64,000 nt of DNA from Streptomyces antnestii (GCF_004005495.1 NZ_RZYA01000006.1:124001-188000); one strand, 5' to 3'. Shown: positions 1-9,459, counted from the stretch's first letter. Made by a program: numbers and translations. The notes: a model not told the origin generated them from the sequence alone.

Positions 1-500
1 AGACCCAGCAGAAGGGCCTCTTCAAGGGCATCGACGGCGACCTCATCAACGAGATCTTCGACCTGCTCTACCAGAAGAACCTGGCAGGCCCCGTCCCCAC
101 CCGCCTGCTCACCAACTCCGCGCTCACCAGCGCGCGTCACGAGAACGGCACGTACACGCTCGGGCTGCGCCAGGAGGAGCAGGGCAAGGACTTCGAGCTC
201 CGCACCGACGGCCTCATCCTCGCCACCGGCTACCGGTACGAGACGCCCGCCTTCCTCGAACCGGTCCGCGACCGGCTGCGCTGGGACAGCCGCGGCCGGT
301 TCGACATGGCCCGCAACTACTCCGTCGACACCACGGGCCGCGGCGTCTTCGTGCAGAACGCCGGCGTGCACACCCACTCGATCACCTCGCCGGACCTCGG
401 CATGGGCGCGTACCGCAACGCGTACATCATCGGCGAGCTGCTCGGCACCGAGTACTACCCCGTAGAGAAGACCATCGCGTTCCAGGAGTTCGCCGCATGA
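1..500 (+). CDS. desB: Lysine/cadaverine N-hydroxylase of desferrioxamine synthesis, 3' part (5' end outside window)
   Basis: The frame is open from the window edge (first full codon at base 3) to TGA at 498-500 and gives about 165 C-terminal residues. The segment [16 protein letters not shown] (bases about 208-255) is the conserved ATGY-containing C-terminal motif of the flavin- and NADPH-dependent lysine N6-hydroxylase / ornithine N5-oxygenase family. In desferrioxamine synthesis this enzyme hydroxylates cadaverine. The stop codon overlaps the next start (ATGA), so translation with desC is coupled. Identity rests mainly on the desC-desD genes that follow. The N-terminal FAD and NADPH sites and the iron-box promoter of the operon lie upstream of the window. 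Confidence 0.9.
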   Translation, partial: TQQKGLFKGIDGDLINEIFDLLYQKNLAGPVPTRLLTNSALTSARHENGTYTLGLRQEEQGKDFELRTDGLILATGYRYETPAFLEPVRDRLRWDSRGRFDMARNYSVDTTGRGVFVQNAGVHTHSITSPDLGMGAYRNAYIIGELLGTEYYPVEKTIAFQEFAA

Positions 501-1072
501 GCCGCACGAGCCGCACGAGCCCTTCGGGTTTCGCCGTCCGCACCCTCGACCCCCTCAAGGACGCCGAGCTCGTCCACGGCTGGGTCACCCACCCCAGAGC
601 CGCGTTCTGGCTGATGCAGGACGCGAGACTGCAGGACGTGGAACGCGAGTACATGGCGATATCCGCGGCCGCCCACCATGACGCGTACATCGGTGAACTC
701 GACGGCGTGCCCGTTTTCCTGATGGAGCGTTACGACCCGGCGCACGTCGAACTGGTGGGCCTGTACGAGCCCGAGCCGGGCGACATCGGCATGCACTTCC
801 TGGTCGCCCCCACCGACACACCCGTCCACGGCTTCACGCGCGCCGTCATCACGGCCGTCATGGCCCACCTGTTCGCGGACCCGTCCGTGCGGCGCGTCGT
901 GGTCGAGCCCGACGTGCGCAACGAAGCCGTGCACGCCCTGAACGAGGCCGTCGGCTTCGTGCCCGAACGCGAGATCCAGAAGCCCGAGAAGAATGCGCTG
1001 CTGAGCTTCTGCACGCGCGAGCAGTTCGAGGCCGCCACCGCAGCGAGCGCCACCGCAAGGAGCGCCGCATGA
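497..1072 (+). CDS. desC: Siderophore acyltransferase, GNAT fold
   Basis: A 191-residue GNAT-type acyltransferase of the IucB/DesC group, which transfers an acyl group (succinyl or acetyl) from CoA to N-hydroxycadaverine to form the hydroxamate. The central stretch with [11 protein letters not shown] followed by [15 protein letters not shown] is the beta4-alpha3 acyl-CoA binding region, and the [11 protein letters not shown] strand follows it. The ATG overlaps the desB stop by 4 nt and the TGA overlaps the desD start by 4 nt (ATGA at 1069-1072). The three genes therefore form one translationally coupled operon. The length is normal for the family. Substrate is assigned from operon context. 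Confidence 0.92.
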   Translation: MSRTSRTSPSGFAVRTLDPLKDAELVHGWVTHPRAAFWLMQDARLQDVEREYMAISAAAHHDAYIGELDGVPVFLMERYDPAHVELVGLYEPEPGDIGMHFLVAPTDTPVHGFTRAVITAVMAHLFADPSVRRVVVEPDVRNEAVHALNEAVGFVPEREIQKPEKNALLSFCTREQFEAATAASATARSAA

Positions 1073-2841
1073 CCTTCGCCGACACCGTCGCCCACCTCTC
1101 CCCCGAGCGCTGGGCGCGGGCCAACCGCCTGCTGATACGCAAAGCACTCGCCGAGTTCACCCACGAGCGGCTCCTGACGCCCGAGCCGCTCGGCGACGGC
1201 CGGTACGCCGTGCGCTCCGACGACGGCGCCACCGAGTACCGCTTCGCCGCGCGCCGCCTGCGCCTCGACCACTGGCAGGTCGCCGCCGACTCCGTCACCC
1301 GCCACCGCGACGGCACCGAACTCCCCCTGGACGCCCTGGAGTTCCTCACCGAGTTCCGGACCTCCCTGGGCCTGAGCGACGCGATCCTGCCGGTCTATCT
1401 GGAAGAGATCTCCTCCACGCTCTCCGGCACCTGCTACAAGCTCGCCAAGCCGCCCGTCACGTCCGCGTCGCTCGCCCGCGACGGCTCCTTCCAGGACATC
1501 GAGACGGGCATGACCGAGGGCCACCCCTGCTTCGTCGCCAACAACGGCCGGCTCGGCTTCGGCGTCCACGAGTACCTGTCGTACGCCCCCGAGACCGCGA
1601 GCCCCGTCCGGCTGATCTGGCTGGCGGCGACCCGCGAGCGGGCCGCGTTCACGGCGGGCGCCGGCCTCACCTACGAGTCCCTGCTGCGCGCGGAGCTCGC
1701 CGAGGAGACCCTGGCGCGCTTCGCCGCCACCCTCACCGGCCAGGGCCTGGACCCCGACGACTACCTCCTCATCCCCGTCCACCCCTGGCAGTGGTGGAAC
1801 AAGCTGTCGGTCACCTTCGCTGCCGAGATCGCGGAGCGCCGCCTCGTCCTGCTCGGCGAGGGCGACGACGAGTACCTGGCCCAGCAGTCGATCCGCACGT
1901 TCTTCAACGCCAGCGACCCGGCCAAGCACTACGTGAAGACCGCCCTGTCCGTCCTCAACATGGGCTTCATGCGTGGCCTGTCCGCCTCGTACATGAAGGA
2001 CACCCCCGCGATCAACGACTGGCTGGCGCAGCTCGTCGAGAACGACCCCGTCCTGAAGGCGACCGGCCTCACCGTCATCCGCGAACGCGCCGCCGTCGGC
2101 TACCGGCACCTGGAGTACGAGGCCGCCACCGACCGCTACTCGCCCTACCGGAAGATGCTCGCCGCCCTGTGGCGCGAGTCCCCGGTCCCGTCCCTGGCCG
2201 AGGGCGAACGGCTCGCCACGATGGCGTCACTGCTGCACGTGGACGAGGACGGCCACTCGCTCGCGGCGGCCCTGATCGAACGCTCGGGCCTCACACCCGC
2301 CGAGTGGCTGCGCCCCTACCTGCGGTCGTACCTCACGCCGCTGCTGCACAGCTTCTACGCGTACGACCTCGTGTACATGCCGCACGGCGAGAACGTCATC
2401 CTCGTACTCGGCGAGGACGGCACGGCGCGGCGGGCGATCTTCAAGGACATCGCCGAGGAGATCGCGGTGATGGACCCGGACGCGGTGCTTCCGCCGGGAG
2501 TGGACCGCATCCGCGTCGAGGTCCCGGACGACCGGAAACTGCTCTCCATATTCACGGACGTCTTCGACTGCTTCTTCCGTTTCCTGGCGGCGAACCTGGT
2601 GACGGAGGGCGTCCTCGACGAGGACACGTTCTGGGACGCGGTCGCCGAGTGCGTTCGCGACTACCAGGACTCGGCACCCCAACTGGCCGACAGATTCCGG
2701 CAGTACGACCTGTTCGCACCGGAGTTCACCCTGTCCTGCCTCAACCGGCTCCAGCTGCGCAACAACGAGCAGATGGTCGACCTCGCGGACCCGTCGGGGG
2801 CGCTCCAGCTGGCCGGGACACTGCGGAACCCGATCGCGTAG
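1069..2841 (+). CDS. desD: Desferrioxamine synthetase, IucA/IucC family NIS synthetase
   Basis: A 590-residue NRPS-independent siderophore synthetase. It adenylates the carboxylate of N-hydroxy-N-succinylcadaverine units and couples and cyclises them to desferrioxamines. IucA/IucC landmarks are visible: SSTLSGTCYKLA near residue 125, HPWQWWNKL near 237, an SIRTFFN segment near 272 followed by KHYVKTALS, and a FerrioxB-like C-terminal part with HGEN near 440. It is the last gene of the des operon and ends 15 nt before a strong terminator. The whole operon is expected to be repressed by the iron regulator DmdR1, but its operator is not in the window. Confidence 0.96.
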   Translation: MTFADTVAHLSPERWARANRLLIRKALAEFTHERLLTPEPLGDGRYAVRSDDGATEYRFAARRLRLDHWQVAADSVTRHRDGTELPLDALEFLTEFRTSLGLSDAILPVYLEEISSTLSGTCYKLAKPPVTSASLARDGSFQDIETGMTEGHPCFVANNGRLGFGVHEYLSYAPETASPVRLIWLAATRERAAFTAGAGLTYESLLRAELAEETLARFAATLTGQGLDPDDYLLIPVHPWQWWNKLSVTFAAEIAERRLVLLGEGDDEYLAQQSIRTFFNASDPAKHYVKTALSVLNMGFMRGLSASYMKDTPAINDWLAQLVENDPVLKATGLTVIRERAAVGYRHLEYEAATDRYSPYRKMLAALWRESPVPSLAEGERLATMASLLHVDEDGHSLAAALIERSGLTPAEWLRPYLRSYLTPLLHSFYAYDLVYMPHGENVILVLGEDGTARRAIFKDIAEEIAVMDPDAVLPPGVDRIRVEVPDDRKLLSIFTDVFDCFFRFLAANLVTEGVLDEDTFWDAVAECVRDYQDSAPQLADRFRQYDLFAPEFTLSCLNRLQLRNNEQMVDLADPSGALQLAGTLRNPIA

Positions 2842-2856
2842 CCCTCTCATGGACGG

Positions 2857-2894
2857 AGTGGGGCTCCCCAGGGCGGTCCCTGGGGAGCCCCACT
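2857..2894. terminator. Bidirectional terminator between desD and hexosaminidase
   Basis: A perfect 17-bp inverted repeat (2857-2873 and 2878-2894) with a CGGT tetraloop sits between the convergent desD and hexosaminidase genes. It is long and GC-rich with no T-tract, which is usual for Streptomyces. Confidence 0.9.
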
Positions 2895-2908
2895 CGCCTG
2901 CCGGTGTC

Positions 2909-4531
2909 CTAGCTCGCCGGCCAGGGCACCTGCGTCGACTTGTAGTAGCCGATGCCGAGCGCGTCCCAGCGCGGACCCTGCGCCGCGAGCCGCACCTTGT
3001 ACGTGTTCCAGTCGTGCGTGGCCGCGGGCGACCAGCCGAGTTCGGCGACACCGGGCAGCCTCGGGAAGGCCATGTAGTCGATGTCCGCGGACGTGGAGAT
3101 CGTCTCGGCCCACAACGGCGCCTCGACGCCTGCCACGGCCGACGCGGGCGCGCCCGGGAGGTAGTTGCCCGGGTTCCAGTCGTAGGAACGCTGGACCTCG
3201 ACGTACCCGGCCCAGGCGAGACCGAGCTTGGTGTCCTTGTTGTACTTCATGTCGAGGTAGGTCCGGTCGGCGGGCGAGATGACGATTCCCGTGCCCGCCC
3301 GCGCGGCCGCCGCGACCTGCGCCTTCTCGGCGGCGCTGGTGCCGTCGAGACCCCAGTACTGGGCGAGGGCGCCCTTGATCGGGGTGGCGGCGGTCAGCTG
3401 GTGCCAGCCGACCACGGTCTTGCCGTACTTGGCGACGATCGGCTGCACCTTGTTCATGAAGGTGACGTAGTCGTCGTGGCTGGTGGAGTGGGCCTCGTCG
3501 CCGCCGATGTGGATGTACTTGCCCGGGGTGAGGGCGGCCAGTTCACGGATGACGTCGTCCACGAAGGTGTACGTGATCGGCTTGTTGACGCACAGGGAGC
3601 TGAAGCCGACGTTCGTACCGGTGTAGAGGGGCGGCGCCACGCCGTTGCAGTTCAGGTCGGCGTACGAGGCGAGCGCCGCGTTCGTGTGGCTCGGCATGTC
3701 GATCTCGGGCACGACCTCCAGGTACCGCGAGGCGGCGTACCGGACGATCTCCTTGTACTGGTCCTTCGTGTAGTAGCCGCCCCGGCCGCCGCCGACCTGC
3801 GTGGACCCGCCGTACGTGGCGAGCCTCGGCCAGGAGTCGATGGCGATGCGCCAGCCCTGGTCGTCGCTCAGGTGCAGGTGCAGCTTGTTGACCTTGTACA
3901 GGGCCAGTTCGTCGATGTAGCGCTTGACCTGGTCCACGCCGAAGAAGTGCCGGGAGACGTCGAGCATGGCGCTGCGGTAGCCGTACCGGGGGCTGTCTTC
4001 GATGGTGCCGCCGGCCACCGGCCAGGGGCCGGCCTGCGCGGTCTTCTTCTCCACCGCGGCCGGCAGCTGCTGGCGCAGGGTCTGCACGCCGTGGAAGAGG
4101 CCGGCGGCCTCGTGCGCGGTGATGGTGACGGCGCCGGGGCCCGATTCGAGCCGGTAGCCCTCGGCCCCCAAGTCCTTGTCCGTACGGCTGAGTTCGAGCC
4201 GTATGCCGTCGGGGCCGCCCTGGCCGATGACGGGCAGCTCGTAGCCGGTGGAGGGCCGGAGCACCCCGGCGAGATAGCCGGCGACCCGCCGCGCCTCCTT
4301 CGAGTCCTGCTCGACCCGTATGCGCGTGTCCGGGGTGATCGCGTACCCGGGTCCGCCCGCCTCGACCTTGGCCGGAGCGGGGACGACCTGGCCGAGCGGG
4401 GTGGCGGCCTGCGCCGGGGACGCGTCCTGGGCGGGTGCGGCGCCGACGGCGGACACCCCCGCGGCCGCGACGAGCAGCAGCGACCCGAACAGATGGGTGG
4501 TTCTGCGGCGCTGCTTCTGTTGCTGTCTCAC
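2909..4531 (-). CDS. Secreted beta-N-acetylhexosaminidase, GH20
   Basis: A 540-residue exported glycosidase that releases N-acetylglucosamine from chito-oligosaccharides. The N-terminus has a basic region (RQQQKQRRR), a hydrophobic core and Ala-rich cleavage region typical of a secretion signal. A GH20b domain covers about residues 50-170. The catalytic barrel follows, with YRSAMLDVSRHFF, LHLHLSDDQGW and the catalytic pair in HIGGDEA near residue 343, where the Asp-Glu supports substrate-assisted catalysis. A dre-type operator and a good promoter lie immediately upstream, so control by the GlcNAc-responsive repressor DasR is likely. The gene is convergent to desD. The family call is firm; the exact oligosaccharide preference is not visible. 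Confidence 0.95.
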   Translation of the reverse strand: MRQQQKQRRRTTHLFGSLLLVAAAGVSAVGAAPAQDASPAQAATPLGQVVPAPAKVEAGGPGYAITPDTRIRVEQDSKEARRVAGYLAGVLRPSTGYELPVIGQGGPDGIRLELSRTDKDLGAEGYRLESGPGAVTITAHEAAGLFHGVQTLRQQLPAAVEKKTAQAGPWPVAGGTIEDSPRYGYRSAMLDVSRHFFGVDQVKRYIDELALYKVNKLHLHLSDDQGWRIAIDSWPRLATYGGSTQVGGGRGGYYTKDQYKEIVRYAASRYLEVVPEIDMPSHTNAALASYADLNCNGVAPPLYTGTNVGFSSLCVNKPITYTFVDDVIRELAALTPGKYIHIGGDEAHSTSHDDYVTFMNKVQPIVAKYGKTVVGWHQLTAATPIKGALAQYWGLDGTSAAEKAQVAAAARAGTGIVISPADRTYLDMKYNKDTKLGLAWAGYVEVQRSYDWNPGNYLPGAPASAVAGVEAPLWAETISTSADIDYMAFPRLPGVAELGWSPAATHDWNTYKVRLAAQGPRWDALGIGYYKSTQVPWPAS

Positions 4532-4585
4532 AGGCAGTCCCTTCGACGAGCGACGAGGTACATCTGTGCAACGGAGCAGTCACCA

Positions 4586-4614
4586 TGAGTACCGTCCGCC
4601 CCACGAGGGGTCAA
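4586..4614 (-). promoter_or_regulatory. Vegetative-type promoter of hexosaminidase gene
   Basis: On the minus strand TTGACC (4609-4614) and TACTCA (4586-4591) are separated by exactly 17 nt, a good HrdB-type -35/-10 pair. It lies about 55-80 nt upstream of the hexosaminidase start. The dre overlaps the -35 box by 2 nt. Confidence 0.65.
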
Positions 4615-4628
4615 GGGTGTAGACCAAT
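4613..4628 (-). promoter_or_regulatory. DasR-responsive element (dre) of hexosaminidase gene
   Basis: On the minus strand ATTGGTCTACACCCTT matches the DasR consensus ACTGGTCTAGACCACT, with the TGGTCTA half perfect and the ACC of the other half kept. The site abuts the -35 box about 82 nt before the start codon, a suitable position for repression. Confidence 0.8.
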
Positions 4629-4665
4629 CCTCGCGGGGCGGACGGGGAAAATCCGGCGTCGGGCG

Positions 4666-6264
4666 TCAGCCCTGGCGCACCTTGCGGGCGATCACGAAGC
4701 GGTCGATCTCCTCGCCGGTCTCGGCCAGGCCGCGCACCGTCAGCTTCGCGGTGCGGCCGGCCGGCGCCGGCTCCACGTCGACCCGCAGGAACGAGTAGTT
4801 CGTGTACCGCACGCGCGACCAGTCGACGGTGACGTTCTTCTTGCTGCCGTCGCGCTGGCCCACGTACGACGTGAACGGGTCGATCTTCTTCTCGTGGCCC
4901 TCGTACGTGTCCTCGACGGGGAACGCGTAGAGGCTCCGGCCCGCCGCGCCCGCGGTCACGTAGACGACACCGTCGGTCTCGGGGTACGCCGTCCCGCCGA
5001 TCGGCAGCTCCTTGGTGACCCGGTCACCCTTGAGGACGTCGGTCCGCTCGTAGACGTGGTTGTGCCCGTTGATGACCAGGTCGACGGTGTACTTCTCGAA
5101 CAGCGGCACCCACTCCTTGCGCACCCCGCCCTCGGAGGCGTGCGCGGAGGCGGTGCAGTACGCGCAGTGGTGGAAGAAGACGACGATGAAGTCGATGTCG
5201 CCGTCGGCGCGGAACTTCTTCAGCTGACCCTCGAACCACGTGGTCTGCGTGCCGCCCGAGAGGCCGAGGTTGGCCGGGATCTCCCAGGACACGTCGTTCG
5301 CGTCGAGCGAGATGACGGCCGTGTTGCCGTGCACGAAGGAGTAGGCGCCGGGCAGGTTCTTCGCGTCGGGGCCGTTGTCCGGCAGGGTGAAGCGGGCCTG
5401 CTGGCTGCCGTAGCCGTGCGGCGCGTACCAGGCCTCCATGTCGTGGTTGCCGTACGAGACCATCCACGGGACCTGCTTGGCGACGGTCTCCGTCTGGGCG
5501 AGGAACTGGTCCCAGGTCCGGGCGTCGAACGTGTCACTGGTCTGGCCGGAACCCGACGGGTCGGCGTAGGCGATGTCGCCCGCGTGGAGGTGGAACGCCG
5601 GGTTCTGGGCCAGGATCAGGGCGTCGTTGGCCAGCGCGTGGTAGCTGACGCCCTGGTCGCCGAAGGCGGTGAACGTGAAGGGCTCGCTGCGCGAGGGCGC
5701 CGTCGTGAACGTGCCGAGCGTGCCGGCCAGGTGCGCGGCCGCCGGGTCGAAGCCGTCGTGGCCGACGCCGTAGTAGTAGGTGGTCCCGGGACGCAGCCGG
5801 GTCAGCTGGGCGTGCAGGTAGTACTGGGTGTGGTCGCTGCCCGTGCCGACGCCGGCCGGCGTGTAGAGCGGCCTGACCTCGGCCGCGATCTTCCGCGACA
5901 GGTCCCAGGGGTGGGCGCCGACGCGGATGTAGGGGTTCTTGACGGCGACCGGGACCTGCCAGGAGACCGTCATCTCCGTACTGGCGTCGGTGCCGTAGGC
6001 GAGGTGCCGGGCGAAGGGTGCGACGAGCGCGCCGTCGACCTTCTGGGCGGCCGGTACGTAGCCGGGGGTCCGCCCGGTCTGTGCGGGGACGGCGGCGCGG
6101 GCCGCGCCCGGCACGAAGGCGCCGCCCGTGATCGCGCCGAGGGTGACGGCGCCGCCGCGCATCATCGTGCGGCGGGAGAACTTGCTGCGCAGGTACTCGT
6201 GCTGCTCGGCCATGCTCATCTTGTCGGCGAGCTGCTCGGGTACGCCCATGCGGGGAATGTCCAT
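4666..6264 (-). CDS. Tat-exported purple acid phosphatase-like metallophosphoesterase
   Basis: A 532-residue secreted metallophosphoesterase. A twin-arginine signal (SRRTMMRGGAVTLGAITGG) near residues 31-50 is followed by an N-terminal fibronectin-like domain (TEMTVSWQVP, TTYYYGVG) as in purple acid phosphatases. The metal-binding motifs follow in order: TAFGDQG, LHAGDIAYAD, VSYGNHDMEAW, FHHCAYC, and NGHNHVYER. It probably releases phosphate from organic esters outside the cell. I place the start at ATG 6264 because the upstream in-frame ATG at 6348 would give an implausibly long signal n-region; 6219 or 6213 are alternatives. It is transcribed towards the hexosaminidase gene, 134 nt away. 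The substrate is unknown. Confidence 0.85.
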   Translation of the reverse strand: MDIPRMGVPEQLADKMSMAEQHEYLRSKFSRRTMMRGGAVTLGAITGGAFVPGAARAAVPAQTGRTPGYVPAAQKVDGALVAPFARHLAYGTDASTEMTVSWQVPVAVKNPYIRVGAHPWDLSRKIAAEVRPLYTPAGVGTGSDHTQYYLHAQLTRLRPGTTYYYGVGHDGFDPAAAHLAGTLGTFTTAPSRSEPFTFTAFGDQGVSYHALANDALILAQNPAFHLHAGDIAYADPSGSGQTSDTFDARTWDQFLAQTETVAKQVPWMVSYGNHDMEAWYAPHGYGSQQARFTLPDNGPDAKNLPGAYSFVHGNTAVISLDANDVSWEIPANLGLSGGTQTTWFEGQLKKFRADGDIDFIVVFFHHCAYCTASAHASEGGVRKEWVPLFEKYTVDLVINGHNHVYERTDVLKGDRVTKELPIGGTAYPETDGVVYVTAGAAGRSLYAFPVEDTYEGHEKKIDPFTSYVGQRDGSKKNVTVDWSRVRYTNYSFLRVDVEPAPAGRTAKLTVRGLAETGEEIDRFVIARKVRQG

Positions 6265-6461
6265 GGCCCCAAAAATTGCCCGGGTCACCCTTCCCTGCCG
6301 GATACGCCATGTGAACGCCCGCGGAACAAGCGGCATGGCGGCGCTCAAACCTTGCTCACAGGCGCCCCGAAATGCTCAGCGCCCCCACTCGATGACGCAC
6401 CCTTGCCCGATATCGGGCAGAATTCTTGCGAACGGTCCCCTCTTCCTCCAGGATCATCCGG

Positions 6462-6719
6462 GTGCACGACGAACTTGTTGATCATCTGACGCGCAGCTCA
6501 CCCCTGAACCGGGGCGAGGCACTGCGGGTGATCCAGGACGTGCTCGCCTACTTCGACGAGACGACCGAGGTGTTCGTCCGTCGCCGCCACCGCGAGCTCC
6601 AGGGCCAGGGCCTGGTGAACGCGGAGATCTTCGAACGGATCTCGGCGGACCTGAAGTACCGCGCGGTCGCGCCGCCCGAGCTGTCCCTGCGGCAGCTCCG
6701 GCGCATCGTCTACGGCTAG
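6462..6719 (+). CDS. Small conserved actinobacterial protein upstream of glmS
   Basis: An 85-residue charged, predicted helical soluble protein. GTG at 6462 is chosen over the ATG at 6426 because an AGGA sequence lies 8 nt upstream of it and the protein then begins directly with the conserved-looking segment VHDELVDHLTRSSPLNRGEA. No signal peptide, transmembrane segment or catalytic motif is visible. It ends 16 nt before glmS on the same strand, so the two are probably co-transcribed, as they are next to each other in S. coelicolor. Function unknown; a role linked to amino-sugar metabolism is only inferred from position. Confidence 0.75.
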   Translation: MHDELVDHLTRSSPLNRGEALRVIQDVLAYFDETTEVFVRRRHRELQGQGLVNAEIFERISADLKYRAVAPPELSLRQLRRIVYG

Positions 6720-6735
6720 AGGGGATCAGTCACAT

Positions 6736-8553
6736 ATGTGCGGAATTGTCGGTTACATCGGTAAGCGTGACGTGGCTCCGCTGCTCCTTGAGGGGCTGCA
6801 GCGTCTGGAGTACCGCGGCTACGACTCCGCGGGCGTCGTCATCACCGGCCCGAAGGCCACCGGCCTGAAAATGGTGAAGGCCAAGGGCCGTGTGCGCGAC
6901 CTGGAGGCCAAGGTCCCCAAGCGCTTCACCGGCACCACCGGCATCGCCCACACCCGCTGGGCCACCCACGGCGCCCCGAGCGACGTCAACTCGCACCCGC
7001 ACCTCGACCCCGAGAACAAGGTCGCGGTCGTCCACAACGGCATCGTGGACAACGCCCAGGAGCTCCGCGCCAAGCTGGAGGCCGACGGTGTCGTCTTCGC
7101 CTCCGAGACGGACACCGAGGTCATCACCCACCTCATCGCCCGCTCCGAGGCCGACACCCTCGAGCAGAAGGTCCGCGACGCGCTCAAGGTCATCGAGGGC
7201 ACCTACGGCATCGCCGTGATGCACGCCGACTTCAACGACCGCATCGTGGTCGCCCGCAACGGCTCCCCGGTCATCCTCGGTATCGGCGAGAAGGAGATGC
7301 TCGTCGCCTCCGACGTCGCCGCGCTGATCGCCCACACCCGCCAGGTCGTCACCCTCGACGACGGCGAGATGGCCACCCTCAAGGCCGACGACTTCCGCAC
7401 CTACACGACCTCGGGCGCCTCCACCACGGCCACCCCCGAGACCGTCGAGTGGGAGGCCGCCTCGTACGACATGGGCGGCCACGACACGTTCATGCACAAG
7501 GAGATCTCCGAGCAGCCCGACGCGGTCGACCGCGTGCTGCGCGGCCGGATCGACGACCGCTTCTCCACCGTGCACCTGGGCGGCCTGAACCTGGACCCGC
7601 GCGAGGCCCGCACCATCCGCCGTATCAAGATCCTCGGCTGCGGCACCTCGTACCACGCCGGCCTCATCGGCGCCGGGCTCATCGAGTCCATGGCCCGCAT
7701 CCCCGCCGACGCCGAGCCGGCCTCGGAGTTCCGCTACCGCAACCCGGTCGTGGACCCCGACACCCTCTACATCGCCGTCTCCCAGTCCGGTGAGACCTAC
7801 GACGTGCTCGCCGCCGTCCAGGAGCTCAAGCGGAAGGGCGCCCGCGTCCTCGGCGTCGTCAACGTCGTCGGCTCCGCCATCGCCCGCGAGGCCGACGGCG
7901 GCATGTACGTCCACGCGGGACCCGAGGTCTGCGTCGTCTCCACCAAGTGCTTCACCAACACGGTCACCGCCTTCGCGCTGCTCGCCCTGCACCTGGGCCG
8001 CGTCCGCGACCTGTCCGTCACCGACGGCAAGCGGATCATCGAGGGCCTGCGCAAGCTGCCCGCGCAGATCGAGGAGATCCTCAAGACCGAGGAGCAGATC
8101 AAGGAGATCGCCGCGGAGTACGCCGGCGCCCAGTCGATGATGTTCATCGGCCGTGTGCGCGGCTACCCCGTCGCCCTGGAGGCCTCCCTCAAGCTGAAGG
8201 AGATCTCCTACATCCACGCCGAGGCGTACCCGGCCTCCGAGCTGAAGCACGGCCCGCTCGCCCTGATCGAGCCCGCGCTCCCCACGGTCGCGATCGTCCC
8301 CGACGACGACCTCCTGGAGAAGAACCGCGCCGCCCTGGAGGAGATCAAGGCCCGCTCGGGCCGCATCCTCGCGGTCGCACACCAGGAGCAGGCGAAGGCC
8401 GACCACACGATCGTCGTCCCGAAGAACGAGGACGAACTCGACCCGATCCTCATGGGCATCCCGCTCCAACTCCTCGCGTACCACACGGCATTGGCCATGG
8501 GCCGAGACATCGACAAGCCCCGCAACCTGGCGAAGTCGGTCACGGTGGAGTAG
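6736..8553 (+). CDS. glmS: Glutamine--fructose-6-phosphate aminotransferase (isomerizing)
   Basis: A 605-residue enzyme making glucosamine-6-phosphate from fructose-6-phosphate and glutamine, the first step to UDP-GlcNAc and cell wall. The N-terminus MCGIVGYIG exposes the catalytic Cys2 of the class II glutamine amidotransferase domain. Two SIS domains follow (ILGCGTSYHA near residue 300; IGRVRGYPVALEASLKLKEISYIHAEA near 475), and the C-terminus KSVTVE is the conserved lid. Length is typical. No glmS ribozyme is expected or seen in the 16-nt upstream gap. Streptomyces often carry more than one glmS copy; I cannot tell from the window whether this one is the housekeeping copy. Confidence 0.97.
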   Translation: MCGIVGYIGKRDVAPLLLEGLQRLEYRGYDSAGVVITGPKATGLKMVKAKGRVRDLEAKVPKRFTGTTGIAHTRWATHGAPSDVNSHPHLDPENKVAVVHNGIVDNAQELRAKLEADGVVFASETDTEVITHLIARSEADTLEQKVRDALKVIEGTYGIAVMHADFNDRIVVARNGSPVILGIGEKEMLVASDVAALIAHTRQVVTLDDGEMATLKADDFRTYTTSGASTTATPETVEWEAASYDMGGHDTFMHKEISEQPDAVDRVLRGRIDDRFSTVHLGGLNLDPREARTIRRIKILGCGTSYHAGLIGAGLIESMARIPADAEPASEFRYRNPVVDPDTLYIAVSQSGETYDVLAAVQELKRKGARVLGVVNVVGSAIAREADGGMYVHAGPEVCVVSTKCFTNTVTAFALLALHLGRVRDLSVTDGKRIIEGLRKLPAQIEEILKTEEQIKEIAAEYAGAQSMMFIGRVRGYPVALEASLKLKEISYIHAEAYPASELKHGPLALIEPALPTVAIVPDDDLLEKNRAALEEIKARSGRILAVAHQEQAKADHTIVVPKNEDELDPILMGIPLQLLAYHTALAMGRDIDKPRNLAKSVTVE

Positions 8554-8585
8554 TAGAGGCGTGATCGGGGCGCTCCGTCGACAAG

Positions 8586-8604
8586 GCGCCCCGATAAGGG
8601 GCGC
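8586..8604 (+). terminator. Hairpin downstream of glmS, part of a common Streptomyces intergenic repeat
   Basis: A 7-bp stem (8586-8592 with 8598-8604) with a GATAA loop begins 33 nt after glmS. It runs into the sequence GGGGCGCGGGGAACTGCGCG and on to about 8630, which I recognise as a repeat found in many Streptomyces intergenic regions. Confidence 0.55.
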
Positions 8605-8652
8605 GGGGAACTGCGCGACCAGCCCCCACGCCGCCGCACCCGACACCGAACC

Positions 8653-8700
8653 AAGAACGGGTCCCCGCACGCTCCACCAAGCGTGCGGGGACCCGTTCTT
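8653..8700. terminator. Long perfect hairpin between glmS and transporter gene
   Basis: A perfect 21-bp inverted repeat (8653-8673 and 8680-8700) with a CCACCA loop lies between the convergent glmS and acetate-type transporter genes and should terminate from both sides. Confidence 0.9.
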
Positions 8701-8739
8701 ACATGGGCGGGCCGGGACGCCCAGACCCGGCCCCAGCTG

Positions 8740-9309
8740 TCAGCCGGCGGCCGTCACCCCCCGGCCGGCAGCGCGCCCAGGCATGGCCGTAGGCAGATGC
8801 CCCATCGCGGCGGTAGCCGAGTACCACGCGAGCAGCCCGCCCACCGCGGCGAACCAGCCGCCGACCTTGGCGAGCCCCGCCGTGCCACCGAAATCGGCCA
8901 CGGCCATCAGCAGCAGCGCCACACACAGCGCCCCGTACGAGGCCCGCACCATGGACCCGGAACCGGCGGCGCCGAGCGTCAGGCTCAGCGCGAGCATCGC
9001 GAAGAGAAGCGTGAACAGCCCTTGCGCGTTGGCCGACATGGCGTTGCCGGCCGTGACTCCCCAGGTGAACCAGAACGCGCCGAGCGCGGCGAAGGCCGTG
9101 CCCGTCGACACGTCGTCGGCGCGGTAGGCGAGCAGACCGGCGACGAACAGGGCGACGCCACCGACGTACGTCGCGAGGGATACGGCATTCGCGGCCGTCA
9201 CACCGCTGATGACTTCGGTGTGACCGAGGCCGAAGGCCAACAGGGTGAGTCCGAGGGCGAGATGGCCGAGAGTGGAGGTGTTGCTTCCCGCGGAGACGTC
9301 TTTGTCCAC
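8740..9309 (-). CDS. GPR1/FUN34/YaaH (SatP-type) membrane transporter
   Basis: A 189-residue integral membrane protein with six predicted transmembrane helices, matching the size and topology of the acetate/succinate:proton symporter family. The first helix (LGHLALGLTLLAFGL) and the FWFTWGVTAGNA segment in the third or fourth helix are family features. The canonical NPAPLGL box at the N-terminus is only weakly kept, so substrate specificity may differ. The GTG start at 9309 has GGGAG about 7 nt upstream. It is a single-gene unit, convergent to glmS across a strong terminator. Confidence 0.8.
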   Translation of the reverse strand: MDKDVSAGSNTSTLGHLALGLTLLAFGLGHTEVISGVTAANAVSLATYVGGVALFVAGLLAYRADDVSTGTAFAALGAFWFTWGVTAGNAMSANAQGLFTLLFAMLALSLTLGAAGSGSMVRASYGALCVALLLMAVADFGGTAGLAKVGGWFAAVGGLLAWYSATAAMGHLPTAMPGRAAGRGVTAAG

Positions 9310-9459
9310 GGCGGGCTCCCTTCGTGCGGGTGCAGTTGTGCTGCGCGCGTGTAACTGGGCCCTGCGTTTGGTCCAGCGACCTTTATGTACCCTTCACAAG
9401 GGCACAAAGCACCTCTACGCGCGAGTAGGATTTTCCATCTCGCCTGATAGCGCGGGGAG

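Noticed and set aside
2849..4588. 579-codon open frame opposite the hexosaminidase gene
   Set aside because: Antisense GC-bias frame without ribosome site or recognisable protein.
6730..8670. 646-codon open frame on the minus strand opposite glmS
   Set aside because: It is a shadow of third-position GC bias in glmS; the product is Gly/Val/Asp-rich with no family resemblance, and glmS is certain.
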